DNA of 64,000 nucleotides from NCBI GenBank assembly GCA_028554795.2, contig CM068824.1, positions 161,981,130 to 162,045,129 on the forward strand. The letters run 5' to 3'. Position 1 is the first letter of the stretch; each line of letters begins with the position of its first letter. This document shows positions 16,818 through 24,820 of this stretch, piece by piece. Position numbers and translations under genes: made by a program. The notes below the pieces were generated by a model. It had not been told where the DNA came from, made no database searches, and worked only from the letters and a program-made list of their open reading frames with translations. Source of the stretch: Sinohyriopsis cumingii. Taxonomy: Eukaryota > Mollusca > Bivalvia > Unionida > Unionidae.

Positions 16818-17930
16818 ATGGAAAAAGTCTTAGCCAGCATTTACTACGATCCCTCGCATCCTGCAGGTTACGCAGGAGTTCAAAAATTGTATCGTGCTGC
16901 CAAAACGCGACTGAAAAGTCTCCGTTTACCTCAAGTGCAACGATGGTTACAAGAACAAACTACCTACACTTTACACAAACCCATTCGACGCAAGTTTGCC
17001 AGAAATCGCACCCGAGTGGAAGGCATCGATCATCAATGGCAAGCCGATTTAGCCGATGTCTCTCATTTGGCCAGCTACAATCGTGGTTACAAATATTTGT
17101 TTTGTGTCATCGACGTCTTTTCCAAATTTGCCTGGGTCGTACCCTTGACTTCCAAATCCAGCAGCGAGTTAGTGCGAGCCCTGCAACGGGTGTTGAAACA
17201 AAGCGGTCGTCACCCTCTTCGATGGCAAACGGACAAAGGCACCGAATTTCTGAACCAAGCTTTCCAAAAAGAATTAAAGAAACGTGACATTCATTTTTTT
17301 ACCACCGAGAATCCCGAAACCAAAGCCAGCATCGTGGAACGTTTTCAACGCACTTTGAAAGAACGCATGTGGAAATATTTTACGCATCACCACACTCTGA
17401 AGTACATCGACATCTTACCGCACCTGGTGCAAGCGTACAACCAATCTTACCATCGAAGCATTGGACGTGCCCCGCAAGACGTGACTCCCGACAACGAAGT
17501 GTTGGTGTTTGAGCGCCTGTTTGGTACGTCCCCGACGAGGGCTGTCCCCAAGAAAAGTGGAGAGTTGGCCGTAGGAGATTGGGTGCGCATTGGCAAAACC
17601 AAACGCACTTTCGACAGAGGTTACTTACCTAACTGGACGACCGAATTGTTTCGCGTCACTGGACGAGTGCATGGCCGTCATCCTGCCGTCTATAAATTGG
17701 AAGACATGAACGGAGAAGTACTCAAAGGAACGTTTTATTTGCCCGAGTTACAACGTGTCACCAAAAAAGAAGACGACATGTACGACATCGAAAGCATTCT
17801 CGAACGCAGAACCCGTAAAGTGGGCAAACGACGTGTCAAAGAAGTCAAAGTACGTTGGAAAGGATATCCACCCAGTTTCGATTCTTGGATCGACGCTTCG
17901 CAAGTCATCGACTATAAAAAGAAGAAGTGA
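16818..17930 (+). CDS. retroviral-type integrase with chromodomain
   Basis: 370 residues from ATG 16818. The order is an N-terminal helical domain, a DDE catalytic core with D77 (WQADLAD), D139 (WQTDKGTEF) and E174 (ASIVERFQ) spaced as in the D,D35E group, a small beta-barrel (residues ~245-312), and a C-terminal chromodomain (321-366; YDIESILERR, VRWKGYPPSFDSWI). It cuts and joins the element ends and makes the 6-bp duplication seen here. Chromodomains in related integrases bind modified histones and steer insertion. All catalytic residues are intact. Confidence 0.96.
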   Translation: MEKVLASIYYDPSHPAGYAGVQKLYRAAKTRLKSLRLPQVQRWLQEQTTYTLHKPIRRKFARNRTRVEGIDHQWQADLADVSHLASYNRGYKYLFCVIDVFSKFAWVVPLTSKSSSELVRALQRVLKQSGRHPLRWQTDKGTEFLNQAFQKELKKRDIHFFTTENPETKASIVERFQRTLKERMWKYFTHHHTLKYIDILPHLVQAYNQSYHRSIGRAPQDVTPDNEVLVFERLFGTSPTRAVPKKSGELAVGDWVRIGKTKRTFDRGYLPNWTTELFRVTGRVHGRHPAVYKLEDMNGEVLKGTFYLPELQRVTKKEDDMYDIESILERRTRKVGKRRVKEVKVRWKGYPPSFDSWIDASQVIDYKKKK

Positions 17931-17935
17931 CCATC

Positions 17936-18346
17936 ATGCCCTTTCACACATCAGACGCAGCTACGTCGACCAGTCCTTCTTCCCCTAGTTCTTCTGTGCA
18001 AGATTTACAAAAACAACCCTTGTGGGTGTGGTGCGGAGAACGTGTGCCTAAAACGCAAATCGTCTTTTTCTGCCAAATCTTCGTGGTGTATTGTGTCATC
18101 GGGGCAGCCATCGCCAATTTAAGTTTGCAACAAGGAGACAAACAATTGTGGACCATTTTATTGAGCAGTTGCATCGGTTACCTGCTTCCTAATCCCTCCC
18201 TGAAATTCTCCTCGAACGGAAACGTTGTGTCCAGTGCCAGTGCCAGTCACCACTCCAACAACCACAACCAGAACCCCATTTTGGGCGGAGACACGCCTCT
18301 GACGTCCACTAACCCCTCGGACAGCCACAGAACTCTGGAATTATGA
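17936..18346 (+). CDS. small two-span membrane protein conserved in Polintons
   Basis: 136 residues from ATG 17936, five bases after the integrase stop. Two hydrophobic segments lie at residues ~40-60 (IVFFCQIFVVYCVIGAAIA) and ~70-86 (LWTILLSSCIGYLLP), joined by a short loop. Ser/Thr-rich N-terminal and Asn/Ser/His-rich C-terminal tails flank them. Its stop TGA overlaps the original ATG of the penton gene (ATGA at 18343-18346). The family is found next to integrase in many metazoan Polintons and its function is unknown to me; a virion-membrane or virion-exit role is only a guess. Confidence 0.75.
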   Translation: MPFHTSDAATSTSPSSPSSSVQDLQKQPLWVWCGERVPKTQIVFFCQIFVVYCVIGAAIANLSLQQGDKQLWTILLSSCIGYLLPNPSLKFSSNGNVVSSASASHHSNNHNQNPILGGDTPLTSTNPSDSHRTLEL

Positions 18347-18349
18347 GTC

Positions 18350-18362
18350 ACCAAAACCAATT
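18350..18362. other. 13-bp target-site duplication of the SINE
   Basis: ACCAAAACCAATT at 18350-18362 is repeated at 18615-18627, at both edges of the SINE. This marks an LINE-type retroposition event that happened after the Polinton sequence was formed. Confidence 0.9.
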
Positions 18363-18614
18363 AGGGGCCCCGAGTGGCCGAGTGGTCTAAAGCGCTCACC
18401 GTTACGGATCACTGCCATCTCACCTCTGTCTGCGTGAGTTCGAGTCTCAGCCTCGGCTAACGTTGGTACGTGAGAAAGCCTGCCAGTAGCTTCTCGTGGG
18501 TCGGTGGTTCTTCCCGGGGTTTTCCAGGGTTCTTCCTCCACCAATTATACTGGCCGCCATGTATAGCCTATCTTGTGCTGAAAAATGGCGTTAAACCCTA
18601 CAACAACAACAACA
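18363..18614 (+). mobile_element. tRNA-derived SINE (family 1) inserted in the penton gene
   Basis: 252 bp. The head has RNA polymerase III boxes: A box TGGCCGAGTGG (18375-18385) and B box GAGTTCGAGTC (18436-18446), as in serine/leucine-type tRNAs. The body resembles SINEs common in bivalves, and the tail is (CAA)n. A 13-bp target duplication flanks it. A more degraded relative lies at 36975-37195. Insertion split the penton gene near its start codon. Confidence 0.92.
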
Positions 18615-19467
18615 ACCAAAACCAATTTTACTTAACCTTACCCAGTGACAGTTCCATGGAGGTGTTTCCCAACAACACGTTGTGCTGTTACACGGCCAAA
18701 TTACCTCAAGCCATCCCCTTAGATCACGAAGCCCATTGGGAAGTGGCTTTAGTAGAAATGATTCACCCGACCCAAGTCCTCAATGTCATTCCCCAGCAAA
18801 ATTGTTTTACGGTGGAAGTTCATGACTCACATTTGCAACAAGAGTTGGATAAGACTAGTAGCACATATACCAATAAAACCTATAATGAGAAAACTAAAAC
18901 GTGGACCTACAACTTTGTGATTCTCCCAGGCTATTATTTCAGTGGTCAACATTTGGTCAACACCATAGCTACCAAGTTTAATAGTGTGTTTGGGGAAGCT
19001 TTTAAGAATGCCAATGTCAATGCCAATGTCAGGAACAAAAGTGTCACCATGGAGTACCACAAAGTAGCTCGTCGCTTCTTGATGAAATTTGAACGGTCTA
19101 AAATCGTAACCATTGTATTTTGTCCTGGATTGTTTGACATGTTGGGTGGTGACATGGAGATGAGGAAGCAAGTAGAACAAAAAAACGAATTACCAGGCAT
19201 TTTCGACAACGATTCTTTTGTTAAGTATTTTCGTACCCCGGTAGAACTGAACCAAGGACTGAATTTGATGTTCGTGTATTCCGATGTGGTGGAGTATAAC
19301 GTGGTGGGACACACCTCCGTGCCGTTACTGCGTGTCATTCCTTTCAAAGTGGATTCTGCCACGAACGCTGACGAGGAAGGTGGAAACACTTACCACGTCC
19401 ACCGCGAATTTGTCCATCCTCACTATTTACCTGTCAGCAAGTCGTATTTGGACACGGTCAACATTAC

Positions 19468-19474
19468 TATAAAA
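19468..19474 (+). promoter_or_regulatory. possible TATA box of the pVI-like gene
   Basis: TATAAAA inside the 3' part of the penton gene, 91 nt before ATG 19565. A similar TATAAAA (21162-21168) lies in the 3' part of the capsid gene before ATG 21304. Coding constraint could also explain both. Confidence 0.35.
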
Positions 19475-19564
19475 GGAGATCTGGGACAAGATATTCCATT
19501 CACCAAAGGAAAAGTCACGGTGAAACTCCATTTTCGAAAACGGTTCTCTCACGACTCGTAAGTC

Positions 19565-19984
19565 ATGTATCCAGTGTACCGAGGGGTGGCTCGACAGCGA
19601 GGACACGGTTTAGGAGACATGTTAAAATCGGCCTTTCGTTCGGTGGCCCCAGTGTTGAAACCGATGGTGACACGCGGATTGCACGCATTGAAAGATGCGG
19701 CACTGACGCAAGGCAAAGAATTTCTCCAAAATGTCATCATCGACAAACAAAACCCTAAAGAAGCCTTCATGAGGGCAGGCAAAAATGTCTTGCTGCAAAC
19801 GGGCAAAGACATTTTGGGCCGACGAGACACACCTATAAATGCCCTGCACGCTACCGAGTCAAGCATTCAGCAAGGACAAGGCAGAAAGAGACGACGAAGA
19901 AGAAAACACCCTTTCACCAGACTTCAAGCGAGAAAGGCCAAGAAAAGAAGAACCGTTCGAGACTTAGACGTTTTCGATTATTGA
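19565..19984 (+). CDS. pVI-like minor virion protein
   Basis: 139 residues from ATG 19565, four bases after the penton stop. It starts with a conserved MYPVYRG..RQRGHGLGDML motif, then amphipathic helices (residues ~18-75) and a very basic C-terminus (GRKRRRRRKH, KAKKRR). This is the layout of adenovirus pVI-type proteins: an N-terminal peptide cut by the viral protease after a GxG-like site, a membrane-active helix and a DNA- or protease-binding tail. Identity is inferred from layout and from its position between penton and hexon-like genes. Confidence 0.8.
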   Translation: MYPVYRGVARQRGHGLGDMLKSAFRSVAPVLKPMVTRGLHALKDAALTQGKEFLQNVIIDKQNPKEAFMRAGKNVLLQTGKDILGRRDTPINALHATESSIQQGQGRKRRRRRKHPFTRLQARKAKKRRTVRDLDVFDY

Positions 19985-19995
19985 AACACAGAAAA

Positions 19996-21297
19996 ATGAT
20001 GCACCGAGAGTCTTGCGCTTGTTCCAAGACGGAACTGGATCCGTTTGCCATGCCCCCCACCATGATGACCATGCAAGAATCCCAATGGGTGGAATTTCAT
20101 CCCGTCTCCTCACTGACCGATTCCGCTCCCATCGAGTTTGAAATCAAGGGGCAGCCCGAAGATTACATCGATCTGAATAGCAGTTACTTGTACTTGAAAG
20201 TCCAAGTTCTAAAAAAAGATGATAAAGGAGTAGAAGACGATGATAATATAGCTCCCGTCAACAATTTCATGCATTCCTTGTTCAGCTCAGTGGATTTGTA
20301 CTTGAATAACAAACTAGTCAGCAGCAGCATGGATACATACCCTTACCGTGCCTACCTGGAAAATCTCTTGACGTACGGAACAGATGCCAAGTCAAGTCAT
20401 CTCAATGCCTGTGTGCTGTGGGTAGATGACGAAGCGGGCAAGTTCAACGCAACAGATGGAAGCAATTCCGGCTTTGAGGCAAGAGAAAGCAAAATCTTAG
20501 ACAAGAAAAGTTTAGAACTGATGGATCGTTTGCATTTGGACATGTGGTTGCAAGAGAAATATTTGCTGAACGGAGTCAATGTCCGCTTGAGACTGAATCG
20601 CAGCAGTGCCACTTTCCATTTGCAGGCTCTTAATCTTGATAAGGCTCCTAAAAGCACAATGTTAGAGGCCAAACTCTACGTACGACGCGTAGAAGTGTTA
20701 CCTAAAGTGGCAAACGAAATCAGTCAGACGTTGAGCAGAACGACCGCCAAGTATCCCATCCGACGCGTGGAAGTGAAAACGTTCACCATTCCCGCTGGAC
20801 AGCATTCCATGATCGAAGATCATCTGTTTCAAGGACAGCTACCCAAGCGTTTAATCCTTGGTATGGTCGAGAATTCAGCCTTCAACGGAGCTATCGGTCA
20901 AAATCCTTTTAACTTTCAACACTTCAACGTGAAGAAAATCGAAGTCAGTCGCGATGGCAAGACCTTGTGTACCCGACCTTTCGAACCTGACTTTACCAAC
21001 AAAAATTACTTGAGATCGTACTTGTCCCTGTACGAAGCCACCGGCCAGTTAGGAACCAACACCAGTCACGGCATTGAGTATGAGGATTATGCAGGAGGTT
21101 ATGCTTTGTGGGCTTTCGATTTCACTCCAGACCAAGGCAGCGACGAGGGACATTTCCACCCTATAAAATCTGGCCAGATTCGTGTGGAACTTCAGTTTGC
21201 AGCAGAACTGAAACAGACAGTGAACGTCATCCTGTATGCAGAATTCGATAATACCATAGAAATCAACAGTTTGAGAGAAGTCATTCTAGATTATTAG
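19996..21297 (+). CDS. major capsid protein, double jelly-roll (hexon-like)
   Basis: 433 residues. The frame opens at 19981 but the first ATG is 19996, 11 nt after the pVI-like stop. Conserved blocks of the Polinton capsid family are visible: DLNSSYLYLKVQV, FMHSLFSSVDLYLNN, YPYRAYLENLLTYG, LDMWLQEKYLLNGVNVRLRL, and the C-terminal VILYAEFDNTIEIN. It should trimerise into the capsid facets. The length is normal for the family and there is no break, so the capsid gene is intact while the vertex gene is not. Confidence 0.93.
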   Translation: MMHRESCACSKTELDPFAMPPTMMTMQESQWVEFHPVSSLTDSAPIEFEIKGQPEDYIDLNSSYLYLKVQVLKKDDKGVEDDDNIAPVNNFMHSLFSSVDLYLNNKLVSSSMDTYPYRAYLENLLTYGTDAKSSHLNACVLWVDDEAGKFNATDGSNSGFEARESKILDKKSLELMDRLHLDMWLQEKYLLNGVNVRLRLNRSSATFHLQALNLDKAPKSTMLEAKLYVRRVEVLPKVANEISQTLSRTTAKYPIRRVEVKTFTIPAGQHSMIEDHLFQGQLPKRLILGMVENSAFNGAIGQNPFNFQHFNVKKIEVSRDGKTLCTRPFEPDFTNKNYLRSYLSLYEATGQLGTNTSHGIEYEDYAGGYALWAFDFTPDQGSDEGHFHPIKSGQIRVELQFAAELKQTVNVILYAEFDNTIEINSLREVILDY

Positions 21298-21303
21298 AAA
21301 GCC

Positions 21304-21810
21304 ATGGAAGACTGTTATCCCTCTTTACCTAGTGGAGAAACTTTGGAGATGGAATGTAAGGAGACCGTGGAAAAAGAAGAATCTCAAGACAAAGACGAAG
21401 AAGATATCATAATGAAGTCGAGATGGCCAGAACAAGAAGCCCATTTAGTCTCCTGTTTTGCCAAACACTTGGTCGACAAAATAACAGAACTGATCAAGAA
21501 AAACTGCTATGGATGTCAAAACGATCATCCCAGTCAAATTCAACACGATAAATGCCTGATGTTGAGTCAAGAAGAAAAATTGGACGAGTATCTGGACGAA
21601 GCTTGGAGCCTCATCTCGAACAAAGACGTGTTGCACCAGTGGTATAAAGACTTGCGTGAACATTCTTGTCCACCATTAACTACTCAAGAGATCCATCGTA
21701 TCGAAGCTCTCCTGAATCAGAGTGAGGAAACAGAACGAATAACCGTTTATTCGTCAGACATTTTCAAGCAAAAAGTCAGGATCGAATTGACGACGTATTA
21801 TTACCTGTGA
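21304..21810 (+). CDS. conserved Polinton protein with NCYGC...H...C motif
   Basis: 168 residues from ATG 21304, six bases after the capsid stop. The N-terminal third is acidic. The centre holds a Cys/His cluster (KKNCYGCQNDHPSQ then HDKCLM, residues ~65-83) that could bind zinc, followed by helices (EEKLDEYLDEAWSLI). I recognise the motif as recurring in Polintons of marine invertebrates, always in the virion block, but no function is known to me. Confidence 0.7.
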   Translation: MEDCYPSLPSGETLEMECKETVEKEESQDKDEEDIIMKSRWPEQEAHLVSCFAKHLVDKITELIKKNCYGCQNDHPSQIQHDKCLMLSQEEKLDEYLDEAWSLISNKDVLHQWYKDLREHSCPPLTTQEIHRIEALLNQSEETERITVYSSDIFKQKVRIELTTYYYL

Positions 21811-21832
21811 AGAAGAAAACAAACACAAAACA

Positions 21833-22393
21833 ATGGATACCTGGGAACTTTATTACCTTTTGAACCATAGTTCGTATACGGCTTCTTGGAATCCTGTCGT
21901 CTGTGCTAAAGATGAACTCCCTCATCGCAAACCTAAAGACCATCAAGCTTACGTGATCAACACGGACGACAGTCATCTCCCAGGAACCCACTGGGTAGCC
22001 GTCTACTTTCCTCAAGAAGGCTGTGTGGAATATTTCGATTCGTATGGATTGCCCCCTTTGGAAGACGATATCATCGACTTTATGAGAAGAAATGCTCAAA
22101 CCACCCGATTCAATAACGTGAAATTACAAGGCACAGATTCCTTGGTGTGTGGACAGTACTGTGTGTATTTTCTGCATCATCGCAGCCTGGGCTATTCCTT
22201 AGAACATTTAGTGACTCATTTCGATCCTCGTTCTTCTGCTAGAAACGATGTGAAAGTAGATCGATGGTTTTGTGACCATTATGCTTATCTTTTGTCTCAA
22301 GCTAGGAAACGTAGTGTCCATCAATGGCCTAATGATTTCCAACAGTGGAAATCACAATTTCATTCACAACGTTGTCAGCCTTGTTTAAAGTAG
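21833..22393 (+). CDS. adenain-like (C5/C48) virion maturation protease
   Basis: 186 residues from ATG 21833. The catalytic set is complete: H53 in GTHWVAVYF, D69 in YFDSYG, Q99 for the oxyanion hole and C106 in VCGQYC, with the Q-to-C spacing of seven as in adenovirus protease. It should process capsid and core precursors, such as the pVI-like and pX-like proteins encoded upstream. It is the last virion gene and is followed by an AATAAA. Confidence 0.94.
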   Translation: MDTWELYYLLNHSSYTASWNPVVCAKDELPHRKPKDHQAYVINTDDSHLPGTHWVAVYFPQEGCVEYFDSYGLPPLEDDIIDFMRRNAQTTRFNNVKLQGTDSLVCGQYCVYFLHHRSLGYSLEHLVTHFDPRSSARNDVKVDRWFCDHYAYLLSQARKRSVHQWPNDFQQWKSQFHSQRCQPCLK

Positions 22394-22499
22394 AGTGTAT
22401 TTGAAGAAAAAATTGTTTGTGATTTGAAAAAAATTGTTTGATGTTATCATGTTGGATTATTGTTAAAAATGTTGATGTTTAGTGTTAAGTGATTTTTTG

Positions 22500-22505
22500 A
22501 ATAAA
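22500..22505 (+). terminator. polyadenylation signal after the protease gene
   Basis: AATAAA, 107 nt beyond the protease stop, in AT-rich sequence. It probably ends the virion block. Confidence 0.6.
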
Positions 22506-22620
22506 AAATGTTGTGTTTAGAAAAATGACTTTGTGGTTTGTTTAGCTATAAGAATGTTGGATTGATGCTCTTTCATTTCTTACTATCCCTCTCATGAACG
22601 TTGCGGCTCGAAAACCGTGT

Positions 22621-22653
22621 GGGGGATGTTTTCCTTCACGTCCGCGCTTTCAC
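22621..22653 (+). promoter_or_regulatory. right-arm promoter module, copy 1
   Basis: Begins GGGGGATGTTTTCC, then TTCACGTCCGCGCTTTCAC. The same module recurs at 23469, 24277 and 24344. It lies ~60 nt before ATG 22713, with TTTAAGAA in place of a TATA box and CAGTCTAGC just before the gene. The CACGT and CGCGC cores suggest shared factor binding. The factor is unknown. Confidence 0.6.
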
Positions 22654-22712
22654 TTTAAGAACCGGGTTGTTCCCAGTCTAGCCATCCATTGTCGACTCAT
22701 CCTCCTAAGAAG

Positions 22713-22913
22713 ATGTGCTCCAAACTAGCTAAACTCAACGAAGCCTACGTGAATCTGCATAGGGTCAGACACAGTCTGATACCGAAACCAGAAGAAATAG
22801 AGAATGTGAGAATGTTAAAAATCACTGAAGACCTGATAGAAGAGCTCTTCAGAGAAGAAATGAACAGGGAGAAAGAAGAATGGACAGAGAAGTACAGACT
22901 TCAGAGACAGCAG

Positions 22914-22961
<48 letters not shown>

Positions 22962-23090
22962 CAACCTGAAGCTGACAGAGGCTTTGTCGATTGTCGTATC
23001 GACACCAAAGAATTCTTCTTCTCTTTCAGAAGAAGCAGACCTATCGCCAGAAAGTCTATCCTCAGAGGACATCGCATTCTTAGAAACTAA
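22713..23090 (+). CDS. right-arm coiled-coil protein 1 with poly-Gln
   Basis: 125 residues from ATG 22713 (the first ATG; the open frame reaches further up without ATG). It starts MCSKLAKLNEAYVNL, a short helix resembling the starts of the next two genes. Then come a charged helix, about 20 glutamines (22909-22960, mixed CAG and CAA codons, so not a pure microsatellite), and a basic C-terminus (FRRSRPIARKSILRGHR). The gene has promoter module 1 and ends in histone-type stem-loop B. No known family; a nuclear regulatory role is inferred. Confidence 0.7.
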
Positions 23091-23114
23091 AAAAGAATGC
23101 CATAGCAAAAAAAC

Positions 23115-23153
23115 AGCCCTTTTCAGGGCTACCCAATACTCTAGAAAAGAAAT
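23115..23153 (+). promoter_or_regulatory. histone-type 3' stem-loop B and downstream element
   Basis: AGCCCT-TTTC-AGGGCT (23115-23130), ACCCA (23131-23135), then CTAGAAAAGAAAT (23141-23153). It starts 25 nt after the stop at 23090. Compared with copy A, the outer stem pair changes from G-C to A-T on both sides, so pairing is kept. AATAAA follows at 23193-23198. Confidence 0.85.
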
Positions 23154-23410
23154 AACTATTAATTTGCCAATGTGTAGGTAGAGTGGTGTGAAAATAAACA
23201 CTAACTCTTTCTTTAAAAATGTGAGGGTATGAGTTTGTGTGTTTGTAAGTGGTTAAGTAAGTTGGTATGGATAGTAGATTAAAATGATGTTTGTTTGTTT
23301 TTTTGGTGTTTGAGGTGTATATTTGGGGTTAGATTGGATTGCCTTGCGTATGTGGATAGTCTATTGAAGTGATGGGTAACATAAAAAGGTGAGTGAGTGT
23401 TTCTTTTAGG

Positions 23411-23530
23411 TCCGCGCGTTGTTGTTGATTTTGGTCATGATCTAGGTAAGATCAATTTTATGTTATTAGGGGGATGTTTTCCATCACGTCCGCGCTTTCA
23501 CTATAAATTGAAACTCGCTGGGCAGTCTAG
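23411..23530 (+). promoter_or_regulatory. right-arm promoter module, copy 2
   Basis: Contains TCCGCGCGTT, then TCATGATCTAGGTAAGATC (23433-23451), then GGGGGATGTTTTCCATCACG..CGCGCTTTCAC (23469-23501), a TATA box CTATAAATT (23501-23509) and GCAGTCTAGC (23522-23531). The GATC...GATC block recurs before the next gene (24311-24329). The ATG is at 23561. Confidence 0.65.
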
Positions 23531-23560
23531 CTACCCTTGTTGATTGATCAACAGTAAAAA

Positions 23561-23995
23561 ATGAGCAACAGACTGACTAAATTGATGGAACTTCAGATGC
23601 ATCTGGAGTATGCCAGATACCTACTGAACGAGCTAACTGCGGAGGCCCTTGTGGAAGAAGTGAGAATAGAACAGGAGGAGGAGGAGAGAAAAATGAAAGA
23701 AGAGAATGAAAGAAAGAGAGAGATCAGGTGTCACCCTATGATGAACCCTGTGTGCAAGGTGATACCTGAGGCAAGGACATCTTGCCAGCCTGTAGCTGAA
23801 CCACAATCACAACGAAGACAAAGACAAAGAAGACAGAGGGAAGAAGAAGAAGTGTTCACTATTCCGCAAACGGAGGAGTGGGATAGTGAAGCCACTCACC
23901 CACCGTCTGCTCTTCAAACAAGTCATGTGAATTGGACTAATGATTGGAGTAGACGTTGTGTCTGTGGTGCCAGACCCGGAAGGTGCCACCATTAA
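23561..23995 (+). CDS. right-arm coiled-coil protein 2
   Basis: 144 residues from ATG 23561. It starts MSNRLTKLMELQMHLEYARY, a helix like that of its neighbours, then a Glu/Lys/Arg coiled coil (residues ~32-58), an Arg/Gln-rich stretch (QRRQRQRRQREEEE) and a C-terminal CVCGARPGRCHH with Cys/His that might bind metal. Own promoter module; histone-type stem-loop C at the 3' end. Family not recognised; likely a paralogue of proteins 1 and 3 that kept the helix and diverged elsewhere. Confidence 0.7.
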   Translation: MSNRLTKLMELQMHLEYARYLLNELTAEALVEEVRIEQEEEERKMKEENERKREIRCHPMMNPVCKVIPEARTSCQPVAEPQSQRRQRQRRQREEEEVFTIPQTEEWDSEATHPPSALQTSHVNWTNDWSRRCVCGARPGRCHH

Positions 23996-24020
23996 CCAGG
24001 GGCCTCTGAAATTAAAAAAC

Positions 24021-24059
24021 AGCCCTTTTCAGGGCTACCCAATACTCTAGAAAAGAAAT
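24021..24059 (+). promoter_or_regulatory. histone-type 3' stem-loop C and downstream element
   Basis: AGCCCT-TTTC-AGGGCT (24021-24036), ACCCA (24037-24041), CTAGAAAAGAAAT (24047-24059). It starts 26 nt after the stop at 23995. It and ~100 nt after it are nearly identical to copy B, including AATAAA (24099-24104), so the whole 3' module was duplicated with the gene. Confidence 0.85.
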
Positions 24060-24276
24060 AACTATTAATTTGCCAATGTGTAGGTAGAGTGGTGTGAAAA
24101 TAAACACTAACTATTTTTAAAAAATGTGAGGGTATGTGTTTGTGTGTTTGTGTTTGTGTTTGTGTTTGTAAGTGATAAGGTAAGTTTGTGTGAATAGTAG
24201 ATTATGGGTTTCTTTATTGTTTCTTAGCGTATGTGGAGAGTATAGTTTGGGTTTGATTATATGAAATGAGAAAGTA

Positions 24277-24390
24277 GGGGATGTTTTCCTTCACGTCCGC
24301 GCGTTATTGGGTCATGATCTAGGTAAGATCCATTTTATGTTTTAGGGGGATGTTTTCCTTCACGTTCGCGCTTTTCGTATAAGAACCCAC
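24277..24390 (+). promoter_or_regulatory. right-arm promoter module, copy 3 (double)
   Basis: Two GGGGATGTTTTCC..CACG.CCGCGC units (24277-24304 and 24344-24375) flank the TCATGATCTAGGTAAGATC block (24311-24329). CGTATAAGAA (24377-24386) is the likely TATA box. The ATG is at 24433. Confidence 0.65.
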
Positions 24391-24432
24391 AGTATTCGTT
24401 GTTCAAACCATTCTGCAAAGAATACAAAGAAG

Positions 24433-24813
24433 ATGGCGTCAAACCAAATGGACAAAATACAAACCTTGCAAGACGTTTTAGACAACTTAGGAATAATGGA
24501 ACAGATGTTAATAAGACTGGTTGAAGACCATTATTCCTATAGTCCCCATCGTGTAAAGATGGAAATTAACAATTTAAGAAAAGCAAAGGACAAGATTAGT
24601 GGTGTGATGAAAGAGATCAAGGAGGAGAAGGAGGATGAAGAGGAAAAGATAAGAATAAGAACATGGAACGAAAAAATTGAAAAAGAAGAGGAAAATGAGA
24701 AGAGGAAGAAAGAAGAAGAGGAGGAAGAGAAGAAAGAAGAGGAGGAGAAAAAAAAGAAGAGAAAGAGTGTTGGAGATAAAATAAGAAGTTGGTGGAGGAA
24801 AAGAAGAAATTAG
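24433..24813 (+). CDS. right-arm coiled-coil protein 3 (right terminal gene)
   Basis: 126 residues from ATG 24433 (AAGATGG). The start (MASNQMDKIQTLQDVLDNLG) is a Leu/Ile heptad helix as in proteins 1 and 2. From residue ~60 on it is almost only Glu, Lys and Arg, a long charged helix, ending RSWWRKRRN. Its stop lies 7 nt before the right terminal inverted repeat, and the stem-loop inside the repeat (copy D) forms its 3' end. Function unknown; similar to its neighbours in architecture rather than sequence. Confidence 0.7.
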   Translation: MASNQMDKIQTLQDVLDNLGIMEQMLIRLVEDHYSYSPHRVKMEINNLRKAKDKISGVMKEIKEEKEDEEEKIRIRTWNEKIEKEEENEKRKKEEEEEEKKEEEEKKKKRKSVGDKIRSWWRKRRN

Positions 24814-24820
24814 AAGCAGA

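Larger units (their letters stand above)
18343..19561 (+). pseudogene. penton-like minor capsid protein, split by a SINE
   Basis: The original ATG at 18343 overlaps the upstream stop. After six codons the gene is interrupted by a 252-bp SINE plus a 13-bp target duplication. The 265-bp gain shifts the frame, and translation from the ATG meets TAA at 18388. The rest of the gene (18628-19561) is fully open and shows the single-jelly-roll minor capsid family of Polintons (FPNNTLCCYTAKLP, HWEVALVEMIHP, FVHPHYLPVS). An in-frame internal ATG at 18656 (TTCCATGG) could give a product lacking about 16 residues; otherwise the copy is non-functional. In the family it forms the capsid vertex. Confidence 0.9.

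Noticed and set aside
18363..18450. tRNA gene
   Set aside because: A and B boxes are present, but the acceptor stem does not close and the sequence continues into a SINE body flanked by a target duplication. The same holds for 46463.
22621..22653. E2F site in the right-arm promoter module
   Set aside because: The CGCGC core is suggestive with the S-phase idea, but the T-tract is on the wrong side for the E2F consensus, so I do not call it.
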